Notes under the pieces: model-generated
Databases searched by the model: none
What the model saw: the letters and a program-made list of their open reading frames with translations, nothing else
What the model was told of the DNA's origin: nothing
In this document: piece after piece, positions 7,825 to 16,487 of the stretch
Layout: each line of letters begins with the position of its first letter
How positions within the stretch are numbered: position 1 is the stretch's first letter
Translations under genes and position numbers: made by a program
Source of the DNA: Actinomycetes bacterium
Lineage (GTDB): Bacteria; Actinomycetota; Actinomycetes; Propionibacteriales; Propionibacteriaceae
DNA: 38,439 nt
Assembly: GCA_030426725.1 (NCBI GenBank)
Contig: JAUHXZ010000021.1
Span: forward strand, 1 to 38,439
Reading direction: 5' to 3'

Positions 7825-9693
7825 GTGGAGCGCAAGCCGGCTTCATCCTCGATCCGGGCCCGGCAGGAAGCGGCCCGCACCTCGATGCCCTTCGACGACA
7901 CCCGTGACTTCGACGACGCCGATCGTGGGTTCATCGCGGCCTTCGATCCCGCCGTGGTGAAGAACGCCTCGGGTGAGGTCGTGTGGGACGCTGAGTCCTA
8001 CTCGTTCCTCGTGGGCGAGTCCCCGGCAACCGTCCATCCGAGTCTGTGGCGCCAATCACAGCTCGCCGTCAAGGCCGGCCTCTACGAAGTGGTGGAGGGC
8101 GTCTACCAGCTCCGGGGTTTTGACCTGTCCAACATGACGGTCGTCGAGTCCGACACCGGAATCATCGTGATCGATCCGCTCATCTCCGAAGAGACCGCAT
8201 CCGCCGGGCTGTCGTTGTACCGGGCCAACCGCGGCGACCGGAAAGTCGTGGCGGTGATCTACACCCATAGTCACGTGGATCACTTCGGCGGCGTGTTCGG
8301 CGTGACCACGCAGGCGGACGTCGATGCCGGCACGGTCCAGATCATCGCTCCCGAGGACTTCGTCGGCCACGCGGTCGCGGAGAACGTCTTCGCGGGCACC
8401 GCCATGTCACGACGCGCCGGCTACATGTACGGCGCGACGCTCGAGCGCGGTCCGCAGGGCCAGGTCGGTGCGGGTCTCGGACAGACCACCTCCACCGGCA
8501 GCGTGGGGCTCATCATCCCCACACTCGAGATCAGCACCACCGGGGAGACCCACATCGTCGACGGGGTCGAGATCGAGTTCCAGATGGCGCCGGGCACCGA
8601 AGCACCTGCCGAGATGCACTTCTACTTCCCGAAGTTCCGGGCGCTGTGTATGGCGGAGAACGCGACGCACACCCTGCACAACCTGCTCACTCTGAGAGGT
8701 GCCCTGGTCCGGGACCCCCATGTGTGGTCCCAGTATCTCACCGAGGCCATCGCCACCTTCGCCGACCGCACCGACGTCGTGTTCGCGTCGCACCACTGGC
8801 CCACGTGGGGAGGTGACCGGATCATCGAGTTCATGTCCCAGCAGCGCGACCTGTATGCCTACCTGCACGACCAGACGCTCCGCCTACTCAACCGGGGCTA
8901 CACAGGCGCCGAAGCCGCCGAGCGAATCCAGATGCCGCCCGCGCTGGAGCGGGCCTGGAACACCCACGGCTACTACGGCTCGGTCAATCACAACGTCAAG
9001 GCGATCGCGCAGCGCTATCTGGGATGGTTCGACGGCAACCCGGCACGACTCTGGCCCCACCCGCCCGAGCAACTCGCGAAACGCTACGTCGATGTCATCG
9101 GCGGCATCGAGAAGGTCGTCGACGCCGCCCAGGCCGCATTCGACGCCGGTGACTACCGCTGGGCAGCGACCCTCCTTGACCACGCCGTGTTCTCGGATGA
9201 CACCCACCAGCCGGCCCGGTCCCTCTATGCGGACACACTCGAGCAGCTCGCCTACGGCTCCGAGAACGGCACCTGGCGGAACTTCTACCTCTCCGGCGCC
9301 ACCGAACTCCGCCAAGGCAACTTCGGCACCCCCGTCAGCACCAGTGCACCGTCGGTGGTCATGCAACTGACCCCTGAGATGCTCCTCGACGCGGTCGCCA
9401 TCAGAATCGACGGGCCGAAGGCCTGGAACCTGGACCTCAAGCTCGCTCTCGAACTGACCGACCTCGACCGAACCTTCCGCATCACGCTGAAGAACGGGGT
9501 CCTGGTGTACCTCGAGAACGGCGCCGGTGCCGTCGACCTCACGATGCGGCTCAGCAAACCGCGACTCCTGTCACTGGTCGCGGGGGACGCGGAGTCCGAG
9601 GGAATCGTCTACGACGGCGACGCGAGTGCTCTGAGCACGCTGCTCTCGGTGCTCGACTCGGGCGACCCCTCCTTCAACATCGTCACGCCGTGA
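7825..9693 (+). CDS. Alkyl/aryl sulfatase of the metallo-beta-lactamase type (SdsA1/BDS1-like)
   Basis: 622 residues. This family hydrolyses primary alkyl sulfates such as dodecyl sulfate, releasing sulfate for use as a sulfur source. The di-zinc motif T-HSHVDH is at residues 147-153. Further ligands are expected in the CMAENATHTLHN segment (Glu and His) and in ASHHWPTWGG. The order fits the family: N-terminal catalytic domain, central helical dimerisation domain (from about residue 370), and a C-terminal SCP-2-like domain (from about 500) thought to bind the alkyl chain. Related enzymes often carry a signal peptide; this one has none, suggesting a cytoplasmic enzyme. GTG 7825 follows AAGGAG; ATG 7798 upstream is less likely. 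It converges on the LuxR gene with 11 bp between them. Confidence 0.9.
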   Translation: MERKPASSSIRARQEAARTSMPFDDTRDFDDADRGFIAAFDPAVVKNASGEVVWDAESYSFLVGESPATVHPSLWRQSQLAVKAGLYEVVEGVYQLRGFDLSNMTVVESDTGIIVIDPLISEETASAGLSLYRANRGDRKVVAVIYTHSHVDHFGGVFGVTTQADVDAGTVQIIAPEDFVGHAVAENVFAGTAMSRRAGYMYGATLERGPQGQVGAGLGQTTSTGSVGLIIPTLEISTTGETHIVDGVEIEFQMAPGTEAPAEMHFYFPKFRALCMAENATHTLHNLLTLRGALVRDPHVWSQYLTEAIATFADRTDVVFASHHWPTWGGDRIIEFMSQQRDLYAYLHDQTLRLLNRGYTGAEAAERIQMPPALERAWNTHGYYGSVNHNVKAIAQRYLGWFDGNPARLWPHPPEQLAKRYVDVIGGIEKVVDAAQAAFDAGDYRWAATLLDHAVFSDDTHQPARSLYADTLEQLAYGSENGTWRNFYLSGATELRQGNFGTPVSTSAPSVVMQLTPEMLLDAVAIRIDGPKAWNLDLKLALELTDLDRTFRITLKNGVLVYLENGAGAVDLTMRLSKPRLLSLVAGDAESEGIVYDGDASALSTLLSVLDSGDPSFNIVTP

Positions 9694-9708
9694 GGCCATG
9701 CCCCTCAC
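9690..9708. terminator. Small hairpin spanning both stop codons of convergent genes
   Basis: GTGAGG, a 7-nt loop, then CCTCAC. The left arm includes the sulfatase stop (9691-9693) and the right arm the LuxR stop (9705-9707). A possible weak bidirectional terminator. Confidence 0.35.
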
Positions 9709-11333
9709 AGCAGGTCGTTCCGGTAGGCGAAGGCGGCCGCGGCCGTGCGCGACGCGACGCCCAGCTTCGTGAAGATGTTGGACAGGTGGCGGGCGACGGT
9801 CTTCTCTGACAGCGTCAGCTCGTCAGCGATCTCCGTGTTGCTCAGCCCTGTCGCCACCAGCCGCAGCACCTCGACCTCGCGTGCGGTCAGCCCGCCGGGC
9901 CGGTCGCCGGCCGACAGCAGGGCGGCGACCCCGCGCTTGTCCTGAGCCGCCCCCAGCTCCGTGAACTCGGACAACGCGGTCTTCAACTCACCGTCGGCCG
10001 AATTCTCGTCGCCGAGAAGGCGAAGGGCACGGCCCAGGACCACCCTCGTCCTGGCGACCTCGTACGGCGCCTCCAGCCGGGTCCAGATCTCCAGTGACCG
10101 TTGGGCGGCATGGACGGACCCGCCGAGGTCGTCGCCGCACAGCGCGGCGACGGCGAGGCAGTGCTGTCCCGCGGCGCTGAGTCCCGTGCAGCCGAACCGT
10201 GGTCCGAGGCCGGAGAGCTCCTTCGCCAGCGACGCGGCCTCGTCGGCATCGCCGGCCGCGGCCAGGATCTCCACCGCCGCGGGCAGGATCTGCGCCCGGT
10301 GGACCGCATCCTGTCGCTCCGTGAGCAGGCGGCGGATCACCGCCCGGGCGTCGTCGGCCCGGTCCTGCGCCAACCAGAGCAGTGAACGGCCCGGTTGTGC
10401 GGGGTGCCCGTGCACGGCTGCCGTCTCGAAGGCTCGCTCCGCGGAGGGGAGATCGCCCATCTGGCGAAACGTTTCGCCGAGCTCGTAGTGGGCCTGTCCG
10501 ACCGCGGAGCCGCCGTCGAGTGCAACGTAGCGCTCGACGGCGCGCTCCAGCTCCTCCACGGCCTCGGCGAAGGCGCCGTGCAGGCGGAGCAGCTGGCCGC
10601 GATGCGTCGCGCACTGGCCGGTGTAGGCGAGCAGTCCCGGTTGGGCGTCGCACCAGCGCGTGAGGGCGAGGGTCCATTCCTCTGCCCGTTCGAGGTCGGA
10701 CACCTCCTGGCAGGCCTCGACTGTCGAGCAGTACACGCGGCCGGCGGCCACCGGCCCGACCTCCCCTGCCATCACCCCTGCGAGGGCCTCGTCCATCCGC
10801 TCGAGGCCCTCGGCGACGCTTCCGGCGTAGATCATCAGGCGCCCCTCCGCGTTGCCCCCGAGGGCGATGAGGTCCGGCTCCGCGAAGCGGTGCCCGTACT
10901 CGCTGAGCCTCGGGGCAAGATCGAACGCCTCGGAGAACTCGCCCTTGAAGACGTGGCTCATGAGCTGCGCGTCGTAGACGTAGCCGCGCTCGGCCGCGTC
11001 GCCGTCGAACTCCTCCAGGAGACGTGCCGCCCGGTTGAGCCAGCCGTTGCCGACGGCCGTCTCACCTGCCTGCCAGAGAGCGATCGTCAAGTCGTAGGCG
11101 GCACGGACGGCCCCCGGCAGGTCTCCCGCGTCGAGGCTGATCTGGTGCGCCCGCTGAAGGGCGTGGACCACGTCGTTGATCCGGCCGAGCAGGTAGGCGG
11201 TGGTCGCCAGGGCCTCGAAGTCCGAGGCGTCGAGCGCGTCGTCGTCGAGGTCGCTGAGCGCGCGGTAGGCCGTCACCCACTCGTGCCGTTCGTACGAGTC
11301 GCGGGCTCGGCGCAACTCCTCGATGACACCCAT
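9705..11333 (-). CDS. LuxR-family transcriptional regulator with helical-repeat sensor region
   Basis: 542 residues from ATG 11333, with GGGGAGGTGG just upstream. The C-terminal 60 residues (about 480-540) are a GerE/LuxR helix-turn-helix: [22 protein letters not shown] followed by [19 protein letters not shown]. The long N-terminal part is alpha-helical with TPR-like repeats and no Walker motifs, so it resembles the helical C-terminal part of MalT/LAL regulators without their ATPase. It is the last gene of an apparent minus-strand operon (hydrolase, monooxygenase, regulator; gaps of 61 and 49 bp), suggesting local control of that operon or of the facing sulfatase. The ligand is unknown. A longer frame upstream is not supported by a ribosome site. 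Confidence 0.85.
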   Translation of the reverse strand: MGVIEELRRARDSYERHEWVTAYRALSDLDDDALDASDFEALATTAYLLGRINDVVHALQRAHQISLDAGDLPGAVRAAYDLTIALWQAGETAVGNGWLNRAARLLEEFDGDAAERGYVYDAQLMSHVFKGEFSEAFDLAPRLSEYGHRFAEPDLIALGGNAEGRLMIYAGSVAEGLERMDEALAGVMAGEVGPVAAGRVYCSTVEACQEVSDLERAEEWTLALTRWCDAQPGLLAYTGQCATHRGQLLRLHGAFAEAVEELERAVERYVALDGGSAVGQAHYELGETFRQMGDLPSAERAFETAAVHGHPAQPGRSLLWLAQDRADDARAVIRRLLTERQDAVHRAQILPAAVEILAAAGDADEAASLAKELSGLGPRFGCTGLSAAGQHCLAVAALCGDDLGGSVHAAQRSLEIWTRLEAPYEVARTRVVLGRALRLLGDENSADGELKTALSEFTELGAAQDKRGVAALLSAGDRPGGLTAREVEVLRLVATGLSNTEIADELTLSEKTVARHLSNIFTKLGVASRTAAAAFAYRNDLL

Positions 11334-11382
11334 CCGACCACCTCCCCACGAGCGAGCGTCGTCAGCGGGGCATCCACCAAGT

Positions 11383-12486
11383 CTATGCGGCGGCCAACGG
11401 CCGTCGGCCCGTCGCGACGATCCGGCGCGCGATGTACGCCGCGTCGCGCCCCACTCCCGGCAGCACCATGGAGGCGAAGGCGAACTGGAACGTGAGGCCG
11501 CAGAAGTACAGCCCGGGCACTGTGTCCACGACTCCGCGGTACTCCTCGGGCCAGCCGTCGTCACCGATGATGGGGGCGTCGATCCAGGAGTAGTCGGGCC
11601 GGAATCCGGTGGCCCAGATGACGTTGGCGACGTCGACGACCCGGCCGTCGGCGAGCACCGGCCGGCCGTCGTCGGAGACCCCGGTGACCTTGTGCTCGGT
11701 CCGCTCGACGCCCCGCTCGGCGAGGTGGTGCGGCTTCACCCGGGTGGTGGGCCCGCCGTGGTTGCGGGTGTTGCCCATCTCCTTGCGGCCCATGGGGGTG
11801 CGGCGCGTCAGCACGTGCATCCACATGAAGCGGATCACCCGGCTTCCCATCTTGAACCTCGGCGAGTCCCACTCGAGCGGGATGTTGCCGCGGTCGGGGC
11901 CGGCCAGGATCGTCGGGCCGTGCTCGGCGAGTTCGTGCGCGATGTCGTAGCCCGAGTGGGATGCACCGACGACGAGGGTGGGGCCGGGTTGAAGCTGCGA
12001 GGGATTCTTGTAGCTCGTCGAATGGAGCTGCCTGATCCTGGGATCCAGCCGCTCGGCCAGTTCCGGCGTGTTCGGCGTGCGGCCACCGAACGTCCCGGTG
12101 GCGATCACCACGTTCTCGCAGGCGATCGTCCCGTCCCCCAGGTAGGCGGTGAACCCACCTCCGTCGCGGGGCACGACCCTCTCGACACGGGTCCGCAGCC
12201 TGACCGGCAGTGCCAGGTCGACGGCGTAGCGCTCCAGGTAGTCAGCCACCTCGTCCTTGCCTGGGAAGTGCCACGGGTCGCCGGGGAAGTCCATCCCCGG
12301 CAGCCCGTCCATCCGGGCCGGCGAGTAGAGCCGGAGCGAGTCGTAGTGGCTGCGCCAGTTGTCCCCGATGCGGGCGTTGCCGTCCACGACCAGGCATTCG
12401 GCGCCCAGCCTGCCCAGTTCGTGGGCGGTGGCGAGGCCGGCCTGCCCGGCCCCGATGATCAGTGTGTCGATGTGCTGGTGTGACAT
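11383..12486 (-). CDS. Flavin-containing monooxygenase-like FAD/NAD(P)H oxidoreductase
   Basis: 367 residues. An FAD-binding Rossmann motif GAGQAG lies at 12-17, and the [18 protein letters not shown] segment typical of CzcO/YUC-type flavin monooxygenases follows. The NADPH-binding motif GASHSG is at 174-179, and the [12 protein letters not shown] segment at 291-302 matches the ATG(F/Y) motif of the family. Such enzymes hydroxylate or Baeyer-Villiger-oxidise small organic substrates. It has AAAGGGAAGG upstream of ATG 12486 and sits directly after the alpha/beta hydrolase, an arrangement that would suit oxidation of a ketone followed by ester cleavage. The substrate is not inferable. Confidence 0.87.
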   Translation of the reverse strand: MSHQHIDTLIIGAGQAGLATAHELGRLGAECLVVDGNARIGDNWRSHYDSLRLYSPARMDGLPGMDFPGDPWHFPGKDEVADYLERYAVDLALPVRLRTRVERVVPRDGGGFTAYLGDGTIACENVVIATGTFGGRTPNTPELAERLDPRIRQLHSTSYKNPSQLQPGPTLVVGASHSGYDIAHELAEHGPTILAGPDRGNIPLEWDSPRFKMGSRVIRFMWMHVLTRRTPMGRKEMGNTRNHGGPTTRVKPHHLAERGVERTEHKVTGVSDDGRPVLADGRVVDVANVIWATGFRPDYSWIDAPIIGDDGWPEEYRGVVDTVPGLYFCGLTFQFAFASMVLPGVGRDAAYIARRIVATGRRPLAAA

Positions 12487-12547
12487 GTCGCCTTCCCTTT
12501 CTTGCAGCGGTGCGAGGCCGCACCTGAGGATGTCCGCGGCCGGGTGT

Positions 12548-13414
12548 TCAGCCGTCGTCTCCGAGGAACTCCCGCGTCAGCCGGCCGACCAGCTCCGCCT
12601 GGTGGAACCAAGGAGCGTGGCCACCCGGCACGACGTGGAGATCAGCCCGGGGGATGAGCTCCGCGATGCGTCGGCCCGCGTCGACGGGGCCGAACGGATC
12701 GTGATCGCCCCAGATCACCCGGACCGGGTGACGTACCCGCCGGAGTTCTTCCGCCGTCGTGACGATGTCCGGGCGTGGTCGCGTCCACCACATGACCGAG
12801 CGCATGAGGCCGAGCAGGGACGGGGTGTGCGCGGGTAGACGTTGTGCGGCGAGCCACACGTCGCGCAGTTCCCCCAGGTCTTCGGGGGGCTCTCCACCCG
12901 ACCGCATGACCGCTTCGACGCTCCTGGTGGTTGGGCGCTGCAGCGCCATCATGGCGCTGCCGAGACCCGGCACCGACGCGAGCCGGAAGGCGAGGATGGC
13001 GGAGGTGTCGAGGAAGAACGCGGGGCAGGCGATCATGACCTGCCGCTGGACCCGTTCCGGCTCCTCGGCGGCGAGCCAGTTGACCCACTGGGACCCCATC
13101 GACTGGGTGACGAACGGTGCGGGCCCGAGGCGCAGGCTGTCGAGGATGCCCGCGATGTGCTCGACGGCTGTGCGGCGGATCGTCGCCGGGGTGTACTCCG
13201 TGGGGTCGGTAAGGCCGAAGCCGGGAAGCTCGAGCGCGTGCATCCGGTGTCCGCGAAGCTGCGCCATCAGCGGGATCCAGGAGGCCCCGGGTACCGCGCC
13301 GCCGATCACCAGGACAACGGGTGGGCCGTCGCCGGCGGTCAGTACGTGCGCCGCGCGGCCGGTGTCGCCCACGGGGACATAGCGACGCTCGACCGGCACT
13401 CCGTAGCGCGACAC
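12548..13414 (-). CDS. Alpha/beta hydrolase, N-terminus probably frameshifted
   Basis: 288 residues as the uninterrupted frame (GTG 13414). Catalytic triad candidates: Ser105 in TQSMGSQW (nucleophile elbow), Asp229 in WGDHDPFGP and His256 in PGGHAPW. The oxyanion-side segment VIGGAVPGASW is near 37-46. GTG 13414 has no ribosome site. Just upstream in another frame an ATG at 13505 opens MKHTHRGLGDAIDDPVAGFHSA, preceded by a -10-like TAGCGT with 6-nt spacing. Removing one C from the CCCC run near 13426 would join the two into a single protein of about 318 residues reading HSALDQLVSRYGV. This is either a real frameshift or a sequence error. It lies first in the hydrolase-monooxygenase-LuxR operon. 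Confidence 0.82.
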   Translation of the reverse strand: MSRYGVPVERRYVPVGDTGRAAHVLTAGDGPPVVLVIGGAVPGASWIPLMAQLRGHRMHALELPGFGLTDPTEYTPATIRRTAVEHIAGILDSLRLGPAPFVTQSMGSQWVNWLAAEEPERVQRQVMIACPAFFLDTSAILAFRLASVPGLGSAMMALQRPTTRSVEAVMRSGGEPPEDLGELRDVWLAAQRLPAHTPSLLGLMRSVMWWTRPRPDIVTTAEELRRVRHPVRVIWGDHDPFGPVDAGRRIAELIPRADLHVVPGGHAPWFHQAELVGRLTREFLGDDG

Positions 13415-13505
13415 CAGCTGATCCAGGGGCCGAGTGGAACCCGGCGACCGGGTCGTCGATCGCGTCGCCCAGTCCGCGATGGGTGTGCTTCATGTTCGTG
13501 GTCAT
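13415..13505 (-). other. Probable out-of-frame N-terminal segment of the hydrolase gene
   Basis: ATG 13505 begins MTTNMKHTHRGLGDAI and continues to about 13426, where the frame must change to reach the hydrolase. The segment is protein-like and has a leaderless-type promoter. It makes no sense as a separate gene because its frame runs on through arginine-rich shadow sequence. Confidence 0.5.
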
Positions 13506-13511
13506 GCCTCA

Positions 13512-13517
13512 ACGCTA
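13512..13517 (-). promoter_or_regulatory. Predicted -10 of the hydrolase-monooxygenase-LuxR operon
   Basis: On the minus strand TAGCGT is followed by 6 nt and ATG 13505, the same TANNNT-N6-ATG geometry as at 2053, 4409, 31333 and 32427. It supports 13505 as the original start of the hydrolase. Confidence 0.4.
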
Positions 13518-13663
13518 GGAATCCGGGCCCGTTGCCGCGTCGGGCGGGTTACCCAATTCCGTCCGTCCGGCGGATGGGTGAAAACACCCACAACAGCTCG
13601 AAGGCGCCCCGATGACGGCGGTGCGGGCGTCGGTCGCGCGCCCACCATCGGCGCCCCGTGGCC

Positions 13664-13815
13664 CCACTCGAAGCTGTCGAGCAGGGACCACACGAGTAGC
13701 CGCGCAGATCCACCCCGCCCTCATCGCACGGTGCGCGGCCGTGATGTGCCGCCGGATGTAGGCGGTCCGGCCGCCGTCGTGCACCGCGCCGTCAGCGGCG
13801 AAGACATCGTCGAAG
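13664..13815 (-). pseudogene. Decayed C-terminal piece of a GH1 beta-glucosidase
   Basis: Starting directly after the GH95 stop, the minus strand reads FDDVFAADGAVHDGGRTAY, then IRRHITAAHRAMRAG. After a one-base shift it reads VDLRGYS, and after another VWSLLDSFEWGHG. These follow the order and wording of the GH1 C-terminal region (R-x-x-Y-x-x-x-H-x-x-A-x-x-RA-x-x-x-GV-x-x-x-GY-x-x-WS-L-x-D-NFEW). At least two one-base shifts are needed, no upstream GH1 sequence (including the catalytic ENG motif) remains, and after FEW the frame is lost. Confidence 0.6.
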
Positions 13816-13817
13816 TG

Positions 13818-16151
13818 TCAGGGGGCGCCGGTTCCGCCGGTGTCAGGCCGGAAGTCGTCCGCGCTGACGACGAGCTCGCCGTCGGCGGACAGGTCCCGGA
13901 TGATCTCGACGCCGCCCCAGCGCAGGCGGACCCCGGAAACCGGGGTGCGGTACCGGGAAACCAGCCGGGCCTCGATCAGGCGCCCCTCACGCCAACTGAG
14001 ATCGACGGTGATCCCGGGCCGTGCCACCAGGCCCCGCGCCGAACCGCTGGCCAACGCGGGGGGCAATGCAGGAAGGAACTCGATGCCGTCGTGGCTCTGC
14101 AGCAGGGTCTCGATCATGAGGGCCGGGAATCCGAGATTCGCGTCGATCTGGAAGGGGGGATGGGAGGCGAAGAGGTTGGCGTAGAGACCACCTGCCCACG
14201 GGCCGTCGAGGTGGTCCGGGCTCCGGAACAGCAGCCTCATGAGCGCCTCCGCCCGGTCGCCGCGACCGAGCCGTGCCCACAGCAGCCCCTTCCACACCAG
14301 CGACCATCCGGACGAATCGTCTCCACGACGGCGCAACGACTCCTCGGCGGCGGCGCGCGCCTCCGGCGACCAGGGGGTCGTTCCCGGGTAGAGCCCGACG
14401 AGGTGGCTCACGTGCCGGTGGTGCGGATCCTCCTCGACGCGGTCATGCGCCCACTCCCGGATCATGCCGTCGGCGGTGATGCCGGGCTCGGGCGGGAGGC
14501 GGTGCGCCAGGTCCCGGGCCCGTTCGGCCACGTCGTCGTCGGTGATTCCCAGGCGGTCAGCGATCCGTGCGGCCCCCGAGCAGGCGGCGCGCACGAGGGT
14601 GAGGTCCATCGCGGTCGTCTCGTCGACGGCGACTGGTTCGCCGGCCAGGAGGTAGGCGTTCTCGGGGGAGGTGGCCGGTGACGTGCGCCACCGGCCGTCC
14701 TCGCCCTGGGTGGTCCAGTTCAGCGCGAAGGCAGCAGCTCCCCGCACCGCCGGCCAGAGTCCGATGAGGCGTTCGTGGCCGATCGCGCCGAAGTCGGCGC
14801 CGTCTACGATGTGGGTGACGAGCCACAGCGATCCGATCGGCCAGTACGCCCATCGTGCGTCCCCATGGCCGTCGCCGACCGGGTTGGTCACGAGCCAGGG
14901 ATCCGAGTTGTGGTGAGCGACCCAGCCGTCCGCTCCGTACAACCGCGCCGCCGTCGGGGCGCCGGCCACGGCCAGCGCGGAGATGAAGTCGAGCAGCGGC
15001 TCGGTGGCCGAAGCCATCCCCGCGCCGTAGGCCGCCCAGTAGTTCATCTGCAGGTTGATGTTGAGGGTGTAGTTCGAGCTCCACGGGGGCTGCATCTCGT
15101 CGTTCCAGATCCCCTGCAACGTCGCGGGAAGTGTCCCCGGACGCGACGAGGAGGCGAGCAGGTAGCGCCCGTAGTCGAACAGGAGTGCCGCCAGCGCCGG
15201 GTCGGCGGCGAGCGGCCCCCGTGGGTCCGACTCCGCCGCCGCGAGCCGCTCGTCGGTAGGCCTGGGCGTCCCGTCGGCGCCGACGGGAGCGTCTCCGAGG
15301 TCGATGCGTGCGGCCCCCATGGCGTGCGTGAACTCCTCCTCGTGTGCCGCGAGGACCGCGTCCCACCCGTCATGAAGCGCGGCGTCCACGCGGCTGCGGG
15401 CTCGCGCCGCCGCCATGAGCGGGTCCTGCTCCGGCTCGTTCCCGAGGCCGGCGAAGGTTGTCTCCGTGGCCACGGCGACGACGACGCCGACGGCATCGCG
15501 ACGGATCCCCACCGAGACCGCGCCCGCGAGGGATGCGGTCGGATCGTCCGACCAGGTGGCGGCAGGACGCTGGGGTTCGTGCCCGGGCGCGACGTCCGAC
15601 GGTAGCCGAAACACCAGCGTCAGATCGTCTCCCTCGTCGTAGGAGCCGATCACGTGATGAGGGGTCCGGAAGGCCGCACGTACATCATGAGCACCGGTGA
15701 TGCGGTGCAGGAGCACGCCGTGGACGGCCGACACGAAGGTCTGTTCCCCGAGCTCGCCGGCCGTGAGGTCGTGGATGCCGGATTCGAGATCCAGCCGGCG
15801 TCGGTAGGGGCCTGTCGTCCGGGCCTCGCGGGAGAGCAGGAGGGTCGCGAACGGGAGGAACGCCTGCGAGTACGGCACCTGGAGCTTCCTGAGGTGCTCC
15901 TCGGCCACCGACGGGTGCCCGGCGGCGATCTCGTCTCGAGCCCGGCCGACCTGCTCCGCCGCGACGGACGCCGGGACCTCGCCCAGGGCCAGTTCGTTGC
16001 GCGGGGAGCCCGACCAGGCGGTCTCGTCGTTCAGCCGGATCTCCGTGGTGCCGGGAGCACCGTCGAGCATGGCGCCGACGGAACCGTTGCCCAGCGGGAG
16101 GCACTCCAGCCACGCCGTCGCCGGCCTGCTGAATTCGATGACCGAACCCAT
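13818..16151 (-). CDS. GH95-family glycoside hydrolase, probable alpha-L-fucosidase
   Basis: 777 residues, a usual length for GH95. An N-terminal beta-sandwich (about 1-240, starting with WLECLPLGNGSVGAML) precedes a linker and an (alpha/alpha)6 barrel. The catalytic residues known from Bifidobacterium AfcA (two Asn, Glu, Asp) appear at Asn364 and Asn366 in YTLNINLQMNYW, Glu497 in TSPEN and Asp670 in QIDANLGF. The enzyme should cleave alpha-1,2-linked fucose, or alpha-L-galactose in plant-type relatives, by inversion. No signal peptide is present, so it would act on imported oligosaccharides. ATG 16151 has AGGAAGGGG upstream. A GH1 fragment lies directly behind it, suggesting a former glycan-use locus. 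No transporter genes are in the window. Confidence 0.9.
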   Translation of the reverse strand: MGSVIEFSRPATAWLECLPLGNGSVGAMLDGAPGTTEIRLNDETAWSGSPRNELALGEVPASVAAEQVGRARDEIAAGHPSVAEEHLRKLQVPYSQAFLPFATLLLSREARTTGPYRRRLDLESGIHDLTAGELGEQTFVSAVHGVLLHRITGAHDVRAAFRTPHHVIGSYDEGDDLTLVFRLPSDVAPGHEPQRPAATWSDDPTASLAGAVSVGIRRDAVGVVVAVATETTFAGLGNEPEQDPLMAAARARSRVDAALHDGWDAVLAAHEEEFTHAMGAARIDLGDAPVGADGTPRPTDERLAAAESDPRGPLAADPALAALLFDYGRYLLASSSRPGTLPATLQGIWNDEMQPPWSSNYTLNINLQMNYWAAYGAGMASATEPLLDFISALAVAGAPTAARLYGADGWVAHHNSDPWLVTNPVGDGHGDARWAYWPIGSLWLVTHIVDGADFGAIGHERLIGLWPAVRGAAAFALNWTTQGEDGRWRTSPATSPENAYLLAGEPVAVDETTAMDLTLVRAACSGAARIADRLGITDDDVAERARDLAHRLPPEPGITADGMIREWAHDRVEEDPHHRHVSHLVGLYPGTTPWSPEARAAAEESLRRRGDDSSGWSLVWKGLLWARLGRGDRAEALMRLLFRSPDHLDGPWAGGLYANLFASHPPFQIDANLGFPALMIETLLQSHDGIEFLPALPPALASGSARGLVARPGITVDLSWREGRLIEARLVSRYRTPVSGVRLRWGGVEIIRDLSADGELVVSADDFRPDTGGTGAP

Positions 16152-16248
16152 GGTCAGCCCCTTCCTGTGCGCGGGGGGAGGACCGGGTCCGCCACGGGCG
16201 CGGCGGGGGATGGTCGGAGTGGGAGGGCAGACATCTGGTTCCTTCTCG

Positions 16249-16262
16249 AGACGAGATCGTCT
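16249..16262. promoter_or_regulatory. Inverted repeat upstream of GH95, possible operator
   Basis: AGACGA, GA, TCGTCT: 6-bp arms around a 2-bp centre, about 100 bp upstream of the GH95 start. Glycan-use genes are often controlled by LacI- or ROK-type repressors through such sites. This is inference from symmetry only. Confidence 0.3.
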
Positions 16263-16265
16263 TGT

Positions 16266-16279
16266 CCCCGACGTCGGGG
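16266..16279. promoter_or_regulatory. Perfect 14-bp palindrome upstream of GH95
   Basis: CCCCGACGTCGGGG, lying 4 bp beyond the AGACGA/TCGTCT repeat and 115 bp upstream of the GH95 start. A candidate operator or a hairpin in the leader; the protein that would bind it is not in the immediate neighbourhood. Confidence 0.35.
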
Positions 16280-16338
16280 CGGGGCCGATCCAATCATGGT
16301 GTGGACGATGCTCGAAAACTCGACGGTTTCGCCGCGCC

Positions 16339-16471
16339 TACAATCATGACCCTCAATCAGACCGACCCCCGACGAGCGTGGTGTTTCCCCGACATGGTCA
16401 CGGACTTCCTGGAATCCACCGGCGACCGAGCAGCGATAAGGGGGTGATGCGCCAGCGGCGCACCACCCCCA
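16339..16471 (+). ncRNA. Candidate short transcript (promoter-like box plus terminator hairpin)
   Basis: TACAAT at 16339-16344 is a near-consensus -10. A strong hairpin ends at 16470, so a transcript of about 120 nt would start near 16351. A 17-codon frame from ATG 16394 lies inside it but has no ribosome site. No -35 is clear and no known RNA family is recognised. The alternative is that the -10 is chance and the hairpin serves only the TM2 gene. Confidence 0.25.
16440..16470. terminator. Strong bidirectional terminator hairpin
   Basis: GGGGGTGATGCGCC, AGC, GGCGCACCACCCCC: a 14-bp stem with one A-C mismatch and a 3-nt loop, 18 bp beyond the TM2 gene stop (minus strand). It would also end any + strand transcript from 16339. 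No T tract. Confidence 0.7.
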
Positions 16472-16487
16472 TCGGGAAGACAGAGCG

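Noticed and set aside
16300..16316. TGTGGACGATGCTCGAA resembles 23644-23660 (16 of 17 bases)
   Set aside because: A few such pairs are expected by chance in a 38-kb window on both strands; no further similarity on either side.
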